Made by a program: the position numbers and the translations under genes
The notes under the pieces: generated by a model
Seen by the model: the letters and a program-made list of their open reading frames with translations, nothing else
Database searches by the model: none
What the model was told of the DNA's origin: nothing
NCBI RefSeq assembly: GCF_002157355.1
Contig: NZ_LYMK01000037.1
Coordinates: forward strand, 1-64,000
DNA length: 64,000 nt
DNA from: Variovorax sp. JS1663
GTDB taxonomy: Bacteria; Pseudomonadota; Gammaproteobacteria; Burkholderiales; Burkholderiaceae_C
Reading direction: 5' to 3'
Shown here: one piece after another, positions 48,874-56,827 of the stretch
Layout of the letters: each line of letters starts with the position of its first letter
Position numbering within the stretch: position 1 is the stretch's first letter

Positions 48874-49710
48874 ATGTGCCTGCAATGCCCCTCCCGTTCC
48901 GGCCCCTGGCAGGGTCGCCGTGCCTTTCTGCTCGCGGCCGTCGCGGGCGCGGCGGCGCCGGCCGCGCTGGCCCAGGTCGAGGTGGGCAAGTCCTCGGTGG
49001 CGCGCAACCTGGTGCCGGCCGAGAACATCGAGCAGGCCGGCGTGCAGCAGTACGGCGAGTTGCTGGCCCAGGCCAAGGCCAAGGGCGCGCTGGCCGGCGA
49101 GGGCAACCCGCAGCTGCAGCGCCTGCGCGCCATTGCGACGCACATCATCCCTTTCACCGCGCAGTGGAACGAGCGCGCCGCCCGCTGGAAGTGGGAGATC
49201 AACCTGATCGGCAGCAAGCAGATCAACGCCTTCTGCATGCCGGGCGGCAAGATCGCCTTCTTCACCGGCATCCTCGACCAGCTCAAGCTCACGGATGACG
49301 AGGTGGCCATGGTCATGGGCCACGAGATGGCGCATGCCCTGCGCGAGCATGCCCGCGCGCGCCTGGCCAAGAGCGCCGGCACCGGCGCGGCCCTGTCGAT
49401 CGGCGCCCAGCTGCTGGGCCTGGGCCAGGCCGGCGACCTCGCCGCGCGGGCGGGCACGCAGCTGCTCACCCTCAAATTCAGCCGCAGCGACGAGACCGAT
49501 GCCGACCTGGTCGGCCTGGAGCTCGCGGCGCGTGCCGGCTACGACCCGCAGGCCTCGGTCTCGCTGTGGAACAAGATGGCCAAGGCGTCGAAGAACGAGG
49601 GCGGGCTGAGCTTCCTGTCGACCCACCCCAGCGGCCCCGACCGCATCGCCAAGCTGCAGGCGAACGTGCCCAAGGTCGAGGGCCTCTATCGCGCCGCGAA
49701 ACGCGGCTGA
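48874..49710 (+). CDS. M48-family metalloprotease
   Basis: A 278-residue zinc protease exported by a twin-arginine-like signal (QGRRAFLLAAVAGAAAPAALAQ). The zinc-binding HExxH motif is H150-EMA-H154 (MGHEMAHALREH), and the third ligand is E207 in SRSDETDADLVGLELAARAGYDP. FCMPGGKIAFFTGIL is a family hallmark. Related to the periplasmic LoiP/BepA-type chaperone-proteases, but without a TPR domain. A cysteine near the N-terminus (MCLQCPSR) lies before the signal core, so it is not a lipobox. It is followed 13 bases later by an AraC regulator. Confidence 0.93.
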   Translation: MCLQCPSRSGPWQGRRAFLLAAVAGAAAPAALAQVEVGKSSVARNLVPAENIEQAGVQQYGELLAQAKAKGALAGEGNPQLQRLRAIATHIIPFTAQWNERAARWKWEINLIGSKQINAFCMPGGKIAFFTGILDQLKLTDDEVAMVMGHEMAHALREHARARLAKSAGTGAALSIGAQLLGLGQAGDLAARAGTQLLTLKFSRSDETDADLVGLELAARAGYDPQASVSLWNKMAKASKNEGGLSFLSTHPSGPDRIAKLQANVPKVEGLYRAAKRG

Positions 49711-49723
49711 AGCGGAGCTGCAT

Positions 49724-50635
49724 ATGGACAGGGCCAATCCCGCCTTCGGACCCATCGCCGAGCTGGCCGCGCTGGTCGACCGCTTCACGCGCGTCGACGG
49801 CACCCATGCCACGCCGATCGAGCGCCTGCTTCTCGTGCGCCGTTCCGAGCCCAGCGAGCCGTTGCCCGGGCTGCACCAGCCGGCGCTGTGCATCATCGTG
49901 CAGGGTGCGAAGCAGGTGCTGCTGCGCGACGAGGTCTACCGCTACGACGCGTCCTGCCACCTGGTGGTGTCGGTCGACCTGCCCGTCATGGGCCAGGTCA
50001 TCGAGGCGACCGCCGAGGCGCCCTACCTGTGCCTGCGGCTGGACATCGACCCCGGCGAGATCGCCTCGCTCATCCTGCAGACCGGCGTGCCGGTGGCGAA
50101 GCCGGCCGGGACCGACGAAGTGCGTGGCCTTTTCCTCGCACGCAGCACGCCGGCCCTGCTCGATGCGACCCTGCGCCTGGTGCGCCTGCTGGCCACGCCC
50201 GAGGACATCGGCGCGCTCGCCCCGCTGGCCGAGCGAGAGATCCTCTATCGCTTGCTGCGCAGCGAGCAGGGGCCGCGGCTCGCGCAGATCGCGACGGCGG
50301 GCACCCATTCGCACCGCATTGCCCACGCGATCGGCTGGCTCAAGCAGCACTTCGCGCGGCCGCTGCGCATCGAGGAGATCGCGCGCGAGGTGCACATGAG
50401 CGCCTCCTCGCTGCACCACCACTTCCGCGCCGTCACCTCCATGAGCCCGCTGCAGTTCCAGAAGCAGCTGCGGCTGCAGGAGGCGCGTCGCCTGATGCTC
50501 AGCGAGATGCTGGATGCCGCCACCGCCTGCCACCGCGTCGGCTACGAAAGCCCTTCGCAGTTCAGCCGCGAATACGCGCGCCTGTTCGGCGCCCCGCCGG
50601 GCCGCGACCGTCAGCGGCTGCGCGAGCTGGCCTGA
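49724..50635 (+). CDS. AraC-family transcriptional regulator
   Basis: A 303-residue regulator with an AraC_N cupin-like sensor (residues 30-180: PGLHQPALCIIVQGAKQVLLRDEVYRYDASCHLVVSVDLPVMGQV) and two helix-turn-helix motifs at the C-terminus (LRIEEIAREVHMSASSLHHHFRAVTSMSPLQFQKQLRLQEARRLMLSEMLDAATACHRVGYESPSQFSREYARLFG). The start has GGAG seven bases upstream. This subgroup typically controls oxidoreductase or efflux genes, and neither lies directly adjacent. It is convergent with dipZ. Confidence 0.92.
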   Translation: MDRANPAFGPIAELAALVDRFTRVDGTHATPIERLLLVRRSEPSEPLPGLHQPALCIIVQGAKQVLLRDEVYRYDASCHLVVSVDLPVMGQVIEATAEAPYLCLRLDIDPGEIASLILQTGVPVAKPAGTDEVRGLFLARSTPALLDATLRLVRLLATPEDIGALAPLAEREILYRLLRSEQGPRLAQIATAGTHSHRIAHAIGWLKQHFARPLRIEEIAREVHMSASSLHHHFRAVTSMSPLQFQKQLRLQEARRLMLSEMLDAATACHRVGYESPSQFSREYARLFGAPPGRDRQRLRELA

Positions 50636-50649
50636 GCCGCCGGGCCCGC

Positions 50650-52446
50650 TCAGCCGAAGGTGAAGGCGTAGGCCTGTGCGCCGGGGTCGAGGAATTCGAT
50701 CTCGAAGAGCCGGTCCCGCGTGCCCGCCGACTGGCGCACCAGCTGATAGAGCCGCTGCCCGTCGATCGTGCCGATGCCCTGGGCGTCGACGTCGAAGCCG
50801 TGGTCCGCGAGCGGCGGCTGGCCGTCCAGCCGCACCCGGAAGCGCACGGGCTTGCCATCTGCCGAAGGGCCGAGCACCAGGTGCACGTCGCGCGCATGGA
50901 AGCGCAGCGCGATACGTCCATCCGCGCGCGCGAGCACCGCGCGCTCGCCTTCGACATTCCATTCGCCCGCCAGCGCCCATTGGTTCGTCCGCAGCGAGGA
51001 CGGCTGCTGGTAGACCGCAGCGCGATCGCGCGTGATGCCGCCGGGCGAAGCGAATCCGTACGCGCCGTGCGCGTGGCCCAGGTAGGTCTCTTCGGTCAAC
51101 ACCGGCGCGCTGCCCGGCGCGGCCTGCACCCCCTGGCCCTGCGGCGCCGAGAGCGTGGACGGAACGCCGGAGCGCCCCGCTTCCGCCAGCAACTGCTGGA
51201 GCACCCGTTCCGAAGCCTCGTACTGCCCTTCACCGAACTGGTGGTGGCGGATGCGCCCCTCTGCATCCACGAAATAGAACGCCGGCCAGTACCGGTTGTC
51301 GAAGCCGCGCCAGACCGCGAAATCGTTGTCGATCGCCACCGGATAGTCGATCCCGAGGTCCTTGACCGCCCGGCGCACGTTGGCCGGCCGCTTCTCGAAG
51401 GCGAACTCCGGCGCGTGCACCCCGATGACCACCAGGCCCGCATCCTTGTACTTCTGCGCCCATTCGCGCACGTAAGGGAGCGTGCGCAGGCAGTTGATGC
51501 ACGAGTAGGTCCAGAAGTCGACCAGCACCACCTTGCCGCGCAGCGCTTCGGCGCTCAGTGGCGGCGAGTTGATCCATTCGGTCGCGCCCGAAAGCGAGGG
51601 CAGCTTGCCTTCGACGCCGAGTTTGCGCGCCGGCCTCGGCGGCTCGGCGGCGGCCGTCTGCATCAGGGCGCCCTCCTCGAGGCGGACACTGGCGTCGGTG
51701 CCCGACGGCTCCGGCTTCCGCAGGCCGATCCGGTCGACCAGCGCCTGCTCCAGCTTCGAGGTCGTTCCGCTCGAGATCTGTGCGAGCACGCCGGTGTCCA
51801 GGCCCAGCGCGATGGCGGCCACGCCGGCCAGCACGGCAGCGCCCGCGCCGCGCCGGAGCCATTCGCCCGCGCGCAGCGAGCCCTTCATGGCGGCGAGCAG
51901 GCGGCCGCCGAACAGCAGCGCGGCCGCCAGCGACGTGCAGGCCCCGGCCGCATAGGCCAGCAGCAGCAGCGAGCTGCCGACACTGGCGCCGTTGAGCGCC
52001 GCGCCGGTCAGGATCAGGCCGAGGATGGGGCCCGCACAGGGCGCCCACAGCAGGCCCGTGCCCACGCCCAGCAGGAGCGGCGACAGGACGGAAGACCGTG
52101 CGCCCGTCCCTTCCATCTGCGCGTCGGACAGCCGCATGCCCAGGGCCACGAGCGGCCGCGTCAGGCGATCGGCGATGGACGGGAACAGCAGCGTGATGCC
52201 GAACACCGCCAGCAGCGCGATCGCCGCGTAGCGTCCGTACTGGTTGAGCTCGACCACCCAGCCGCCGCCCACCGCGGCCAGCGTGGCGATGCCGGCAAAG
52301 GCCAGTGCCATGCCCAGCAGCAGGGGCAGGCCGTGCGAGCGGAACGGCCGATCGGCGCGCGCGAACACGAAGGGGAGCACCGGCAGGATGCAGGGGCTCA
52401 GGACGGTGAGCACGCCGCCCAGGTAGGCCACGAGGAAGAGGAGCAT
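50650..52446 (-). CDS. dipZ: DipZ-type fusion: CcdA membrane domain, thioredoxin domain and C-terminal beta-domain
   Basis: A 598-residue protein. Residues 1-215 are a CcdA/DsbD-beta membrane domain with the redox cysteines C19 (LSPCILPVLPF) and C137 (WAPCAGPILG). Residues 280-430 are a periplasmic TlpA-like thioredoxin domain with C316-IN-C319 (WTYSCINCLRTLPYV). Residues 440-598 form a beta-rich C-terminal domain like the carbohydrate-binding-fold domain of mycobacterial DipZ. It should carry reducing power from the cytoplasm to periplasmic thiols. It is downstream of the histidine kinase and ohr on the minus strand, and its thioredoxin domain is closely similar to the separate TlpA at 55454. 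Confidence 0.9.
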   Translation of the reverse strand: MLLFLVAYLGGVLTVLSPCILPVLPFVFARADRPFRSHGLPLLLGMALAFAGIATLAAVGGGWVVELNQYGRYAAIALLAVFGITLLFPSIADRLTRPLVALGMRLSDAQMEGTGARSSVLSPLLLGVGTGLLWAPCAGPILGLILTGAALNGASVGSSLLLLAYAAGACTSLAAALLFGGRLLAAMKGSLRAGEWLRRGAGAAVLAGVAAIALGLDTGVLAQISSGTTSKLEQALVDRIGLRKPEPSGTDASVRLEEGALMQTAAAEPPRPARKLGVEGKLPSLSGATEWINSPPLSAEALRGKVVLVDFWTYSCINCLRTLPYVREWAQKYKDAGLVVIGVHAPEFAFEKRPANVRRAVKDLGIDYPVAIDNDFAVWRGFDNRYWPAFYFVDAEGRIRHHQFGEGQYEASERVLQQLLAEAGRSGVPSTLSAPQGQGVQAAPGSAPVLTEETYLGHAHGAYGFASPGGITRDRAAVYQQPSSLRTNQWALAGEWNVEGERAVLARADGRIALRFHARDVHLVLGPSADGKPVRFRVRLDGQPPLADHGFDVDAQGIGTIDGQRLYQLVRQSAGTRDRLFEIEFLDPGAQAYAFTFG

Positions 52447-52470
52447 GGCGGTCTTTCGGGGGGCGCGACG

Positions 52471-53787
52471 TCAGGCCGCGCCGGTTTCGAACAGCGTCAC
52501 GCGGGCTTCGAGGCCGCCTTCGCTGCGGTTGGACAAATGAAGCTCCGCGCCCATCGCGGTGGCGAGCTGCTGCGCGATCGCGAGCCCGAGGCCGGTGCCA
52601 CCGGTGCTGCGGTTGCGCGAGCCCTCGACACGGTAGAAGGGCTTGAGCACGGCCTCCAGCTCATCGGGCGGAATGCCGGGCCCGTTGTCGAGCACCGCGA
52701 TGACCAGCCGGTCCGCGCCGACTTGGACGTGCACGCGCACGTCGGTGCCGAACTTCAGCGCGTTGTCGATCAGGTTCGTGAGGATCCGCCGCAGCGCGTT
52801 CGGCCGCGTCACGATCGGCGCGCCGATCCGGCCCTCCAGCAGCACGGGCTGACCCGCATCCTCATAGTCGGCGACCATGCTTTCGAGCAGCGCGTCGCCG
52901 TCGATGCGGGCCGGCGGCTCGGTCGCGCCGTGGAGGGTGCGCGCGTAGGTGACGCCTTCCTTCACCAGCGCGTGCATGGCGTCGAGGTCCTGCCGGAACT
53001 TCAGCTGGTCCTGCTCGTTGTCCATCAGCTCGGTGCGCAGCCGCATCCGCGTGATGGGGGTCTGGAGATCGTGCGAGATCGCCGCCAGGATCTCCACCCG
53101 CTCGGCCATGTAGCCGGCGATGCGTCCTTGCATCGCGTTGAACGCGCGTGCCGCGTGCGCCACCTCGGTCGGCCCGTTCTCGTCGAGCGTGCGCGCCTTC
53201 AGGTCGGGCCCCAGTTCATCCGCTGCCGCGGCGAGGCGGGCCAGCGGCCGCGTCGCCAGCCGGACCGCGAGCCAGGCGCAGACGGCCAGCACCAGGAGCT
53301 GCACCGCGAGCACCCACATGACCCAGTTCGACACCGGCATGCCGACCCGCCTGGCATCGACGGTCACCGGGCTGCCGTCGGTCAGCCGCACCTCGATGCG
53401 CAGGCCATCGCTTGCCGTGCTGGCCTGTGCCACCTTCACGACCTGGAAGGGCTGCAGCGCATTGACGATCGCGTCGGCGAACTCCTGCGAAGTCGGCGTC
53501 GCGGGCGCGGGGCCCGCGACGCCGCCGCCCAGCATGAAGCGGTAGTTGCGCCGCTCCAGCCTGGCCAGCCAGTCCCCCCGCTCGGCCGCCGGCAGCCGAT
53601 CCAGCACGGCGATCGAGCTCGCGATGTCGCGCTCGATGCCGATCATCATCAGCTCGCGCAGCGCCATGCCGCGCTCGTAGCGGATCGATGCGAAGGTCAG
53701 CAGCTGCGCGATCGCGAGGCCGATCACGATGATCAGCGTCACGCGCGCGAACAGCGAGCGGGGGACCAGGCGGCGCAGGGTGGACAT
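52471..53787 (-). CDS. Sensor histidine kinase (second two-component system)
   Basis: A 438-residue kinase. TM1 is at residues 14-33, a periplasmic domain of about 115 residues (with a Gly/Pro-rich patch GGGVAGPAPATPTS) follows, and TM2 is at 156-176. Then come HAMP, the H-box with H239 (AAISHDLQTPITRMRLRTEL), N-box NLIDNALKFG, G1 DNGPGIPPDE and G2 GGTGLGLAIAQQL. It sits between ohr (6 bases) and dipZ (24 bases). Its partner response regulator is divergently encoded at 54402, with ohr between them, an unusual split of the pair. Confidence 0.93.
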   Translation of the reverse strand: MSTLRRLVPRSLFARVTLIIVIGLAIAQLLTFASIRYERGMALRELMMIGIERDIASSIAVLDRLPAAERGDWLARLERRNYRFMLGGGVAGPAPATPTSQEFADAIVNALQPFQVVKVAQASTASDGLRIEVRLTDGSPVTVDARRVGMPVSNWVMWVLAVQLLVLAVCAWLAVRLATRPLARLAAAADELGPDLKARTLDENGPTEVAHAARAFNAMQGRIAGYMAERVEILAAISHDLQTPITRMRLRTELMDNEQDQLKFRQDLDAMHALVKEGVTYARTLHGATEPPARIDGDALLESMVADYEDAGQPVLLEGRIGAPIVTRPNALRRILTNLIDNALKFGTDVRVHVQVGADRLVIAVLDNGPGIPPDELEAVLKPFYRVEGSRNRSTGGTGLGLAIAQQLATAMGAELHLSNRSEGGLEARVTLFETGAA

Positions 53788-53793
53788 GGATCG

Positions 53794-54210
53794 TCAGACG
53801 AGGTTGAGCTGGACGTCGATATTGCCTCGGGTCGCCTTGGAATAGGGGCAGGTCTGGTGGGCGGTGTCCACCAGGGCCCGGGCGACTTCGCGGTCCACGC
53901 CCGGAAGGCTGACATTCAGGCGGGCCTGCAGGAAGTAGGCACCGTCCGTCGCGCCGAGGTCGATCTCGGTGTCGACCGCCAGGTCGGCCGGCAGCTTCAC
54001 CTTCATCTGCGCGGCCGCGAAGCCGATGGCCCCGATGAAGCAGGCCGACCAGCCGGCGGCGAGCAGCTGCTCGGGGTTGGTGCCGCTGCCGGCGGAGCCG
54101 GGCGACGAGAGCTTGATGTCCAGGCGGCCGTCGCTGCTGCGGGATTCGCCTTCACGGCCTCCCGTGGTGTGGGTCTTGCCGGTGTAGAGGACTTTGTCGA
54201 TGCGGGTCAT
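53794..54210 (-). CDS. ohr: Ohr-type organic hydroperoxide resistance protein
   Basis: A 138-residue OsmC/Ohr-family peroxidase with both redox cysteines, C57 (AAGWSACFIGAI) and C121 (AHQTCPYSKATRGN), and the Ohr start MTRIDKVLYTGKTHTTGGREGESRSSDGRLDIKLSSPG. Ohr reduces organic hydroperoxides with lipoyl-linked electrons. AAGGA precedes the ATG. The usual regulator OhrR (MarR) is absent. Instead ohr is the first gene of an operon with a histidine kinase and dipZ, and diverges from the response regulator. Confidence 0.92.
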   Translation of the reverse strand: MTRIDKVLYTGKTHTTGGREGESRSSDGRLDIKLSSPGSAGSGTNPEQLLAAGWSACFIGAIGFAAAQMKVKLPADLAVDTEIDLGATDGAYFLQARLNVSLPGVDREVARALVDTAHQTCPYSKATRGNIDVQLNLV

Positions 54211-54280
54211 GGTGGATTCCTTCAGTAGGGAGGGTTGATGAACTGACGAAGGAATTGTTGGGGCCGGCCCTCCCGAATGA

Positions 54281-54305
54281 AGCGAACTCCGTATGCCTGT
54301 GTATC
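54281..54305. promoter_or_regulatory. Shared 25-bp element, copy 1 (ohr / response regulator)
   Basis: A 25-base element matching 56079-56103 at 21 of 25 positions. Its core is GTAT (54291-54294) repeated at 54301-54304, a 10-bp direct repeat (CGTATGCCTGTGTATC). Its near edge is 71 bases upstream of the ohr start and 97 bases upstream of the response-regulator start. Tandem half-sites at this period suit an OmpR-family regulator. Confidence 0.7.
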
Positions 54306-54363
54306 CGGCGCGGATCCCGCTACAGTAAATTTCACTGCCGGCCACTCCGGCGGGGAAGCGGCG

Positions 54364-54369
54364 CTACAT
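54364..54369 (+). promoter_or_regulatory. Candidate -10 for the second response regulator
   Basis: TACATT lies 33 bases before the ATG at 54402. It is the best -10 match between the shared element and the gene; a -35 is not clear. Confidence 0.3.
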
Positions 54370-54401
54370 TGCGGGCTCGACGCCCTCCCAGCGACACCGC
54401 C

Positions 54402-55142
54402 ATGAACACCCGACCTTCCGATCACATCCTCATCGTCGACGACGACCGCGAGATCCGCGAGCTGCTCAGCACCTACCTGGTCAAGAACGGCCTGCGCGTG
54501 GTGGCCGTGCCGACCGGCCGGCACATGCGCGCGGCACTGGAGGAATCGGGCCCCTTCGACCTGATCATCCTCGACCTGATGCTGCCGGGCGAAGATGGAT
54601 TGACGTTGTGCCGCGACCTGCGCACGAGCAAGTACAAGGCGATCCCCATCCTGATGCTGACGGCGCGCAGCGAGGAGGCCGACCGCATCCTCGGCCTCGA
54701 GATGGGCGCCGACGACTACCTGGCCAAGCCCTTCTCCGCCCGCGAACTGCTGGCGCGCATCCGCGCGGTGATGCGCCGCACCCGCATGCTGCCGCCCAAC
54801 ATGGGCTCGATCGAATCGGCGCAGAAGCTGGCCTTCGGCGAATGGCAGCTGGACACCATCGCGCGGCACCTGGTCGACCAGAGCGGCACGCAGGTCGCCC
54901 TCAGCGGCGCCGAGTACCGGCTGTTGCGCATCTTTCTCGACCATCCGCAGAAGGTGCTGAGCCGCGACCAGTTGCTCAACCTCACCCAGGGCCGGGAGGC
55001 GGAGCTCTTCGAGCGCTCGATCGACCTGCTGGTCAGCCGGCTGCGGCAGCGGCTGCGCGACGACGCGCGCGAGCCGCGCTACATCAAGACCGTGCGAAGC
55101 GAAGGCTATGTCTTCGCTTCGGGGGTGGAGGCGGTGGACTGA
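54402..55142 (+). CDS. OmpR-family response regulator (second two-component system)
   Basis: A 246-residue regulator (MNTRPSDHILIVDDDREIRELL). The acidic pocket is D13-D15, the phospho-acceptor is D58 (LIILDLMLPGEDG), switch T in LMLTAR, lysine in DDYLAKPFSARELLARIRAVMRR, and the winged helix is SGAEYRLLRIFLDHPQKVLSRDQLLNLTQGREAELFERSIDLLVSRLRQRL. It diverges from ohr-kinase-dipZ and is the natural partner of the kinase at 52471. The tandem-repeat element upstream of ohr and tlpA is its likely binding site. Confidence 0.94.
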   Translation: MNTRPSDHILIVDDDREIRELLSTYLVKNGLRVVAVPTGRHMRAALEESGPFDLIILDLMLPGEDGLTLCRDLRTSKYKAIPILMLTARSEEADRILGLEMGADDYLAKPFSARELLARIRAVMRRTRMLPPNMGSIESAQKLAFGEWQLDTIARHLVDQSGTQVALSGAEYRLLRIFLDHPQKVLSRDQLLNLTQGREAELFERSIDLLVSRLRQRLRDDAREPRYIKTVRSEGYVFASGVEAVD

Positions 55143-55155
55143 GGTCCCTGCCTAC

Positions 55156-55452
55156 CTAGTGCCAGTTCGCAGCCAGCACCGGTGCCAGGCTGTTCTGGTA
55201 GCTCGGCAGCAGCGTTGTCTGCCCCGCCGACGGTGGGGCGAAGCTGGCCATCGCCTGCGCCAGGTTGTGCACCTGGCTGCCGCCGAAGAGGGTGGATCAC
55301 CCGGGCGGCTGCGCCTCGCGGCGGTCGCTGCGCCCGCGCCTGTCCGGCCCGGTGCGCTGCCGCGCCGTGATGGTGTGGCAGTTCGTCGGATGCCGGATCT
55401 CATGCGAGATGCCGCCGGCCAGGAAGAGCAGGGCGAACCAGATCTTCTTCAT
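55156..55452 (-). pseudogene. Decayed small reading frame downstream of tlpA
   Basis: An ATG at 55452, in a TGACATG context directly after the tlpA stop, opens a 51-codon frame with a short hydrophobic N-terminus (MKKIWFALLFLAGGISHE) that turns Arg-rich and stops at 55297-55299. In the same frame after that stop come 46 further codons to TAG at 55156, with a protein-like tail (FGGSQVHNLAQAMASFAPP...SLAPVLAANWH). From memory, that tail resembles the C-termini of large RTX-like repeat proteins. The region therefore looks like a remnant, possibly of two different genes. The first part could also be a genuine small protein. Confidence 0.35.
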
Positions 55453-55453
55453 G

Positions 55454-56020
55454 TCATGAACCCGACGGCACCGGCGCCGGCTGCGCCAGCAGCGCCTGGA
55501 TCTTCTTCTCCGTCTCGCCGTAGCGTCCCTCGCCGAAGTGCGAGTAGACGATCTTTCCCTGCTTGTCGATCAGGTAGACCGCGGGCCAGTACTGGTTGTT
55601 GAAGGCCTTCCAGGTCGCATAGCTGTTGTCCTGGGCGACGGCGTGCTTGATCTGCAGGCGCTTGACGGCGTCCTGCACGTTCTTGGTCGACTTCTCGAAG
55701 GCGAACTCGGGCGTGTGCACGCCCACCACCACCAGGCCCTGGTCCTTGTACTTCTCGTGCCACTCCTTGACGTAGGGCAGATGGTTCAGGCAGTTGATGC
55801 AGGTGTAGGTCCAGAACTCGACCAGCACCACCTTGCCGCGCAGCTCGTCGAGCTTCAGCGGGGGCGAGTTGATCCAGGTGTCGATGTTCTGGAAGGCGGG
55901 TGCCTGCCGGATCTCGCCGGTGGGCACGTCGCCGCCGGCGCCCGGCGCGGCGAAGGTGAGGGCGGCGACCGAGGCGGCAGCGGCCACGGTGAGCGGCAAT
56001 GCAATGGATCGGATGTTCAT
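55454..56020 (-). CDS. tlpA: TlpA-like periplasmic thioredoxin
   Basis: A 188-residue exported thioredoxin-fold protein from the ATG at 56020 (MNIRSIALPLTVAAAASVAALTFAAPG), with a signal peptide of about 25-30 residues. The active site is C74-IN-C77 (WTYTCINCLNHLPYVKEW), and VVGVHTPEFAFEKSTKNVQDAVKRL and NQYWPAVYLIDKQGKIVYSHFGEG follow. Over its whole length it resembles the central domain of DipZ (50650), including WINSPPL, LRGKVVLV and HFGEG, so the two are paralogues. It should exchange disulfides in the periplasm with DipZ. The shared 25-bp element lies 59 bases upstream of its start. Confidence 0.92.
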   Translation of the reverse strand: MNIRSIALPLTVAAAASVAALTFAAPGAGGDVPTGEIRQAPAFQNIDTWINSPPLKLDELRGKVVLVEFWTYTCINCLNHLPYVKEWHEKYKDQGLVVVGVHTPEFAFEKSTKNVQDAVKRLQIKHAVAQDNSYATWKAFNNQYWPAVYLIDKQGKIVYSHFGEGRYGETEKKIQALLAQPAPVPSGS

Positions 56021-56078
56021 GGTGATGGACCTCGTGGCTGGGGAAGGCTGAATTCTTGGATGCCCTCGGGTGCGCGCG

Positions 56079-56103
56079 AGCGGATTGCGTATGCCTCTGT
56101 ATC
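56079..56103. promoter_or_regulatory. Shared 25-bp element, copy 2 (tlpA)
   Basis: The second copy matches 54281-54305 at 21 of 25 bases, in the same orientation relative to the gene it precedes. It contains GTAT at 56089-56092 and 56099-56102, again 10 bp apart. The rest of the 309-base gap between tlpA and the SDR remnant shows no gene. Confidence 0.7.
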
Positions 56104-56329
56104 GGCGAGAGACATCCACACACTACGTTTCGCATCCGCGCACCCCCATCTGCATCTTCGGCGCCGGGCCCGCGCCGGTTACGCCGTGTGTGCACCGCGT
56201 TCCGCAGGCGGGTTTGCAGGATCAGGCAAGAAGCCTCCCCGAATCGACTATCGCCTGACGACCTCGCATTCCTAGACTTCCTGCATCCCGTGGCACCTGC
56301 GCCGTGGGCGCTTCATCGAGGAACGGAAC

Positions 56330-56725
56330 ATGTCGGGAATCCAGGACAAAGTCGTCGCCATCACCGGGGCCAGCAGCGGCATCGGCGAGGCCACCGCCAG
56401 GCTGTTGGCCGGGCGTGGCGCCCGGGTGATGCTGGGTGCGCGGGGCATCGGCCGCCTCAACGCGCTGGCGCGGGAGATCACCCTGGCCGGCGGCACGGCC
56501 CACTATCAGGCGCTGGACGTTGCGCGGCCCGCGAGCGTGCAGAACTTCATCGACGAGGCCCGGGCCGTCTTCGGCCACATCGACATCCTCGTGGACAACG
56601 CGGGCGCGATGGCCACGGCCGCGCTGGCGGATCTGCGCGTCACCGTGATCTCGCCGGAGGACCTCGCGCGCGCCATCGCCAACGCCTTCGCCTTCGCGGC
56701 GCCGGAGGAGGCCGACACCGGGTAG
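56330..56725 (+). pseudogene. Internally deleted short-chain dehydrogenase
   Basis: The 131-codon frame starts like a normal classical SDR (MSGIQDKVVAITGASSGIGEATARLLAGRGARVMLG, TGxxxGIG motif; HIDILVDNAGAMATAALADL, NAG motif). It then jumps to RVTVISP, a segment that normally lies some 110 residues later, and then to EDLARAIANAFAFAAPEEADTG, normally about 25 residues further on, ending early. The catalytic serine and YxxxK tyrosine/lysine are therefore missing. It keeps an open frame, so two in-frame deletions are the likely history. No dehydrogenase activity is expected. Confidence 0.8.
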
Positions 56726-56803
56726 GGGCCGCGGCGTCCGGCCGGGCACCGCGGCCCTGTCCACGCTGACCGCGGCGTTCCTGGCATGCCCCTTGCATCG
56801 CAT

Positions 56804-56815
56804 CTTGTACACAAG
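56804..56815. promoter_or_regulatory. GntR/FCD-type operator-like palindrome upstream of atzF
   Basis: CTTGTACACAAG is a 12-bp palindrome except for its central pair and contains the TTGTNNACAA form used by FCD-type GntR regulators. It lies 12 bases before the preferred atzF start, over its 5' leader. No GntR gene is within view on this side. Confidence 0.5.
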
Positions 56816-56827
56816 ACAGGATGCTTG

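Noticed and set aside
49888..54228. A 1446-codon open frame on the plus strand opposite dipZ, the histidine kinase and ohr
   Set aside because: It runs antisense to three well-supported genes, reads as Arg/Ala/Gly/His/Gln-rich low-complexity protein, and is the expected shadow of GC-rich codon usage.
55405..55452. HEIRHP in the remnant frame as a histidine kinase H-box
   Set aside because: It occurs in a 51-codon frame with no other kinase motif, so the resemblance is accidental.
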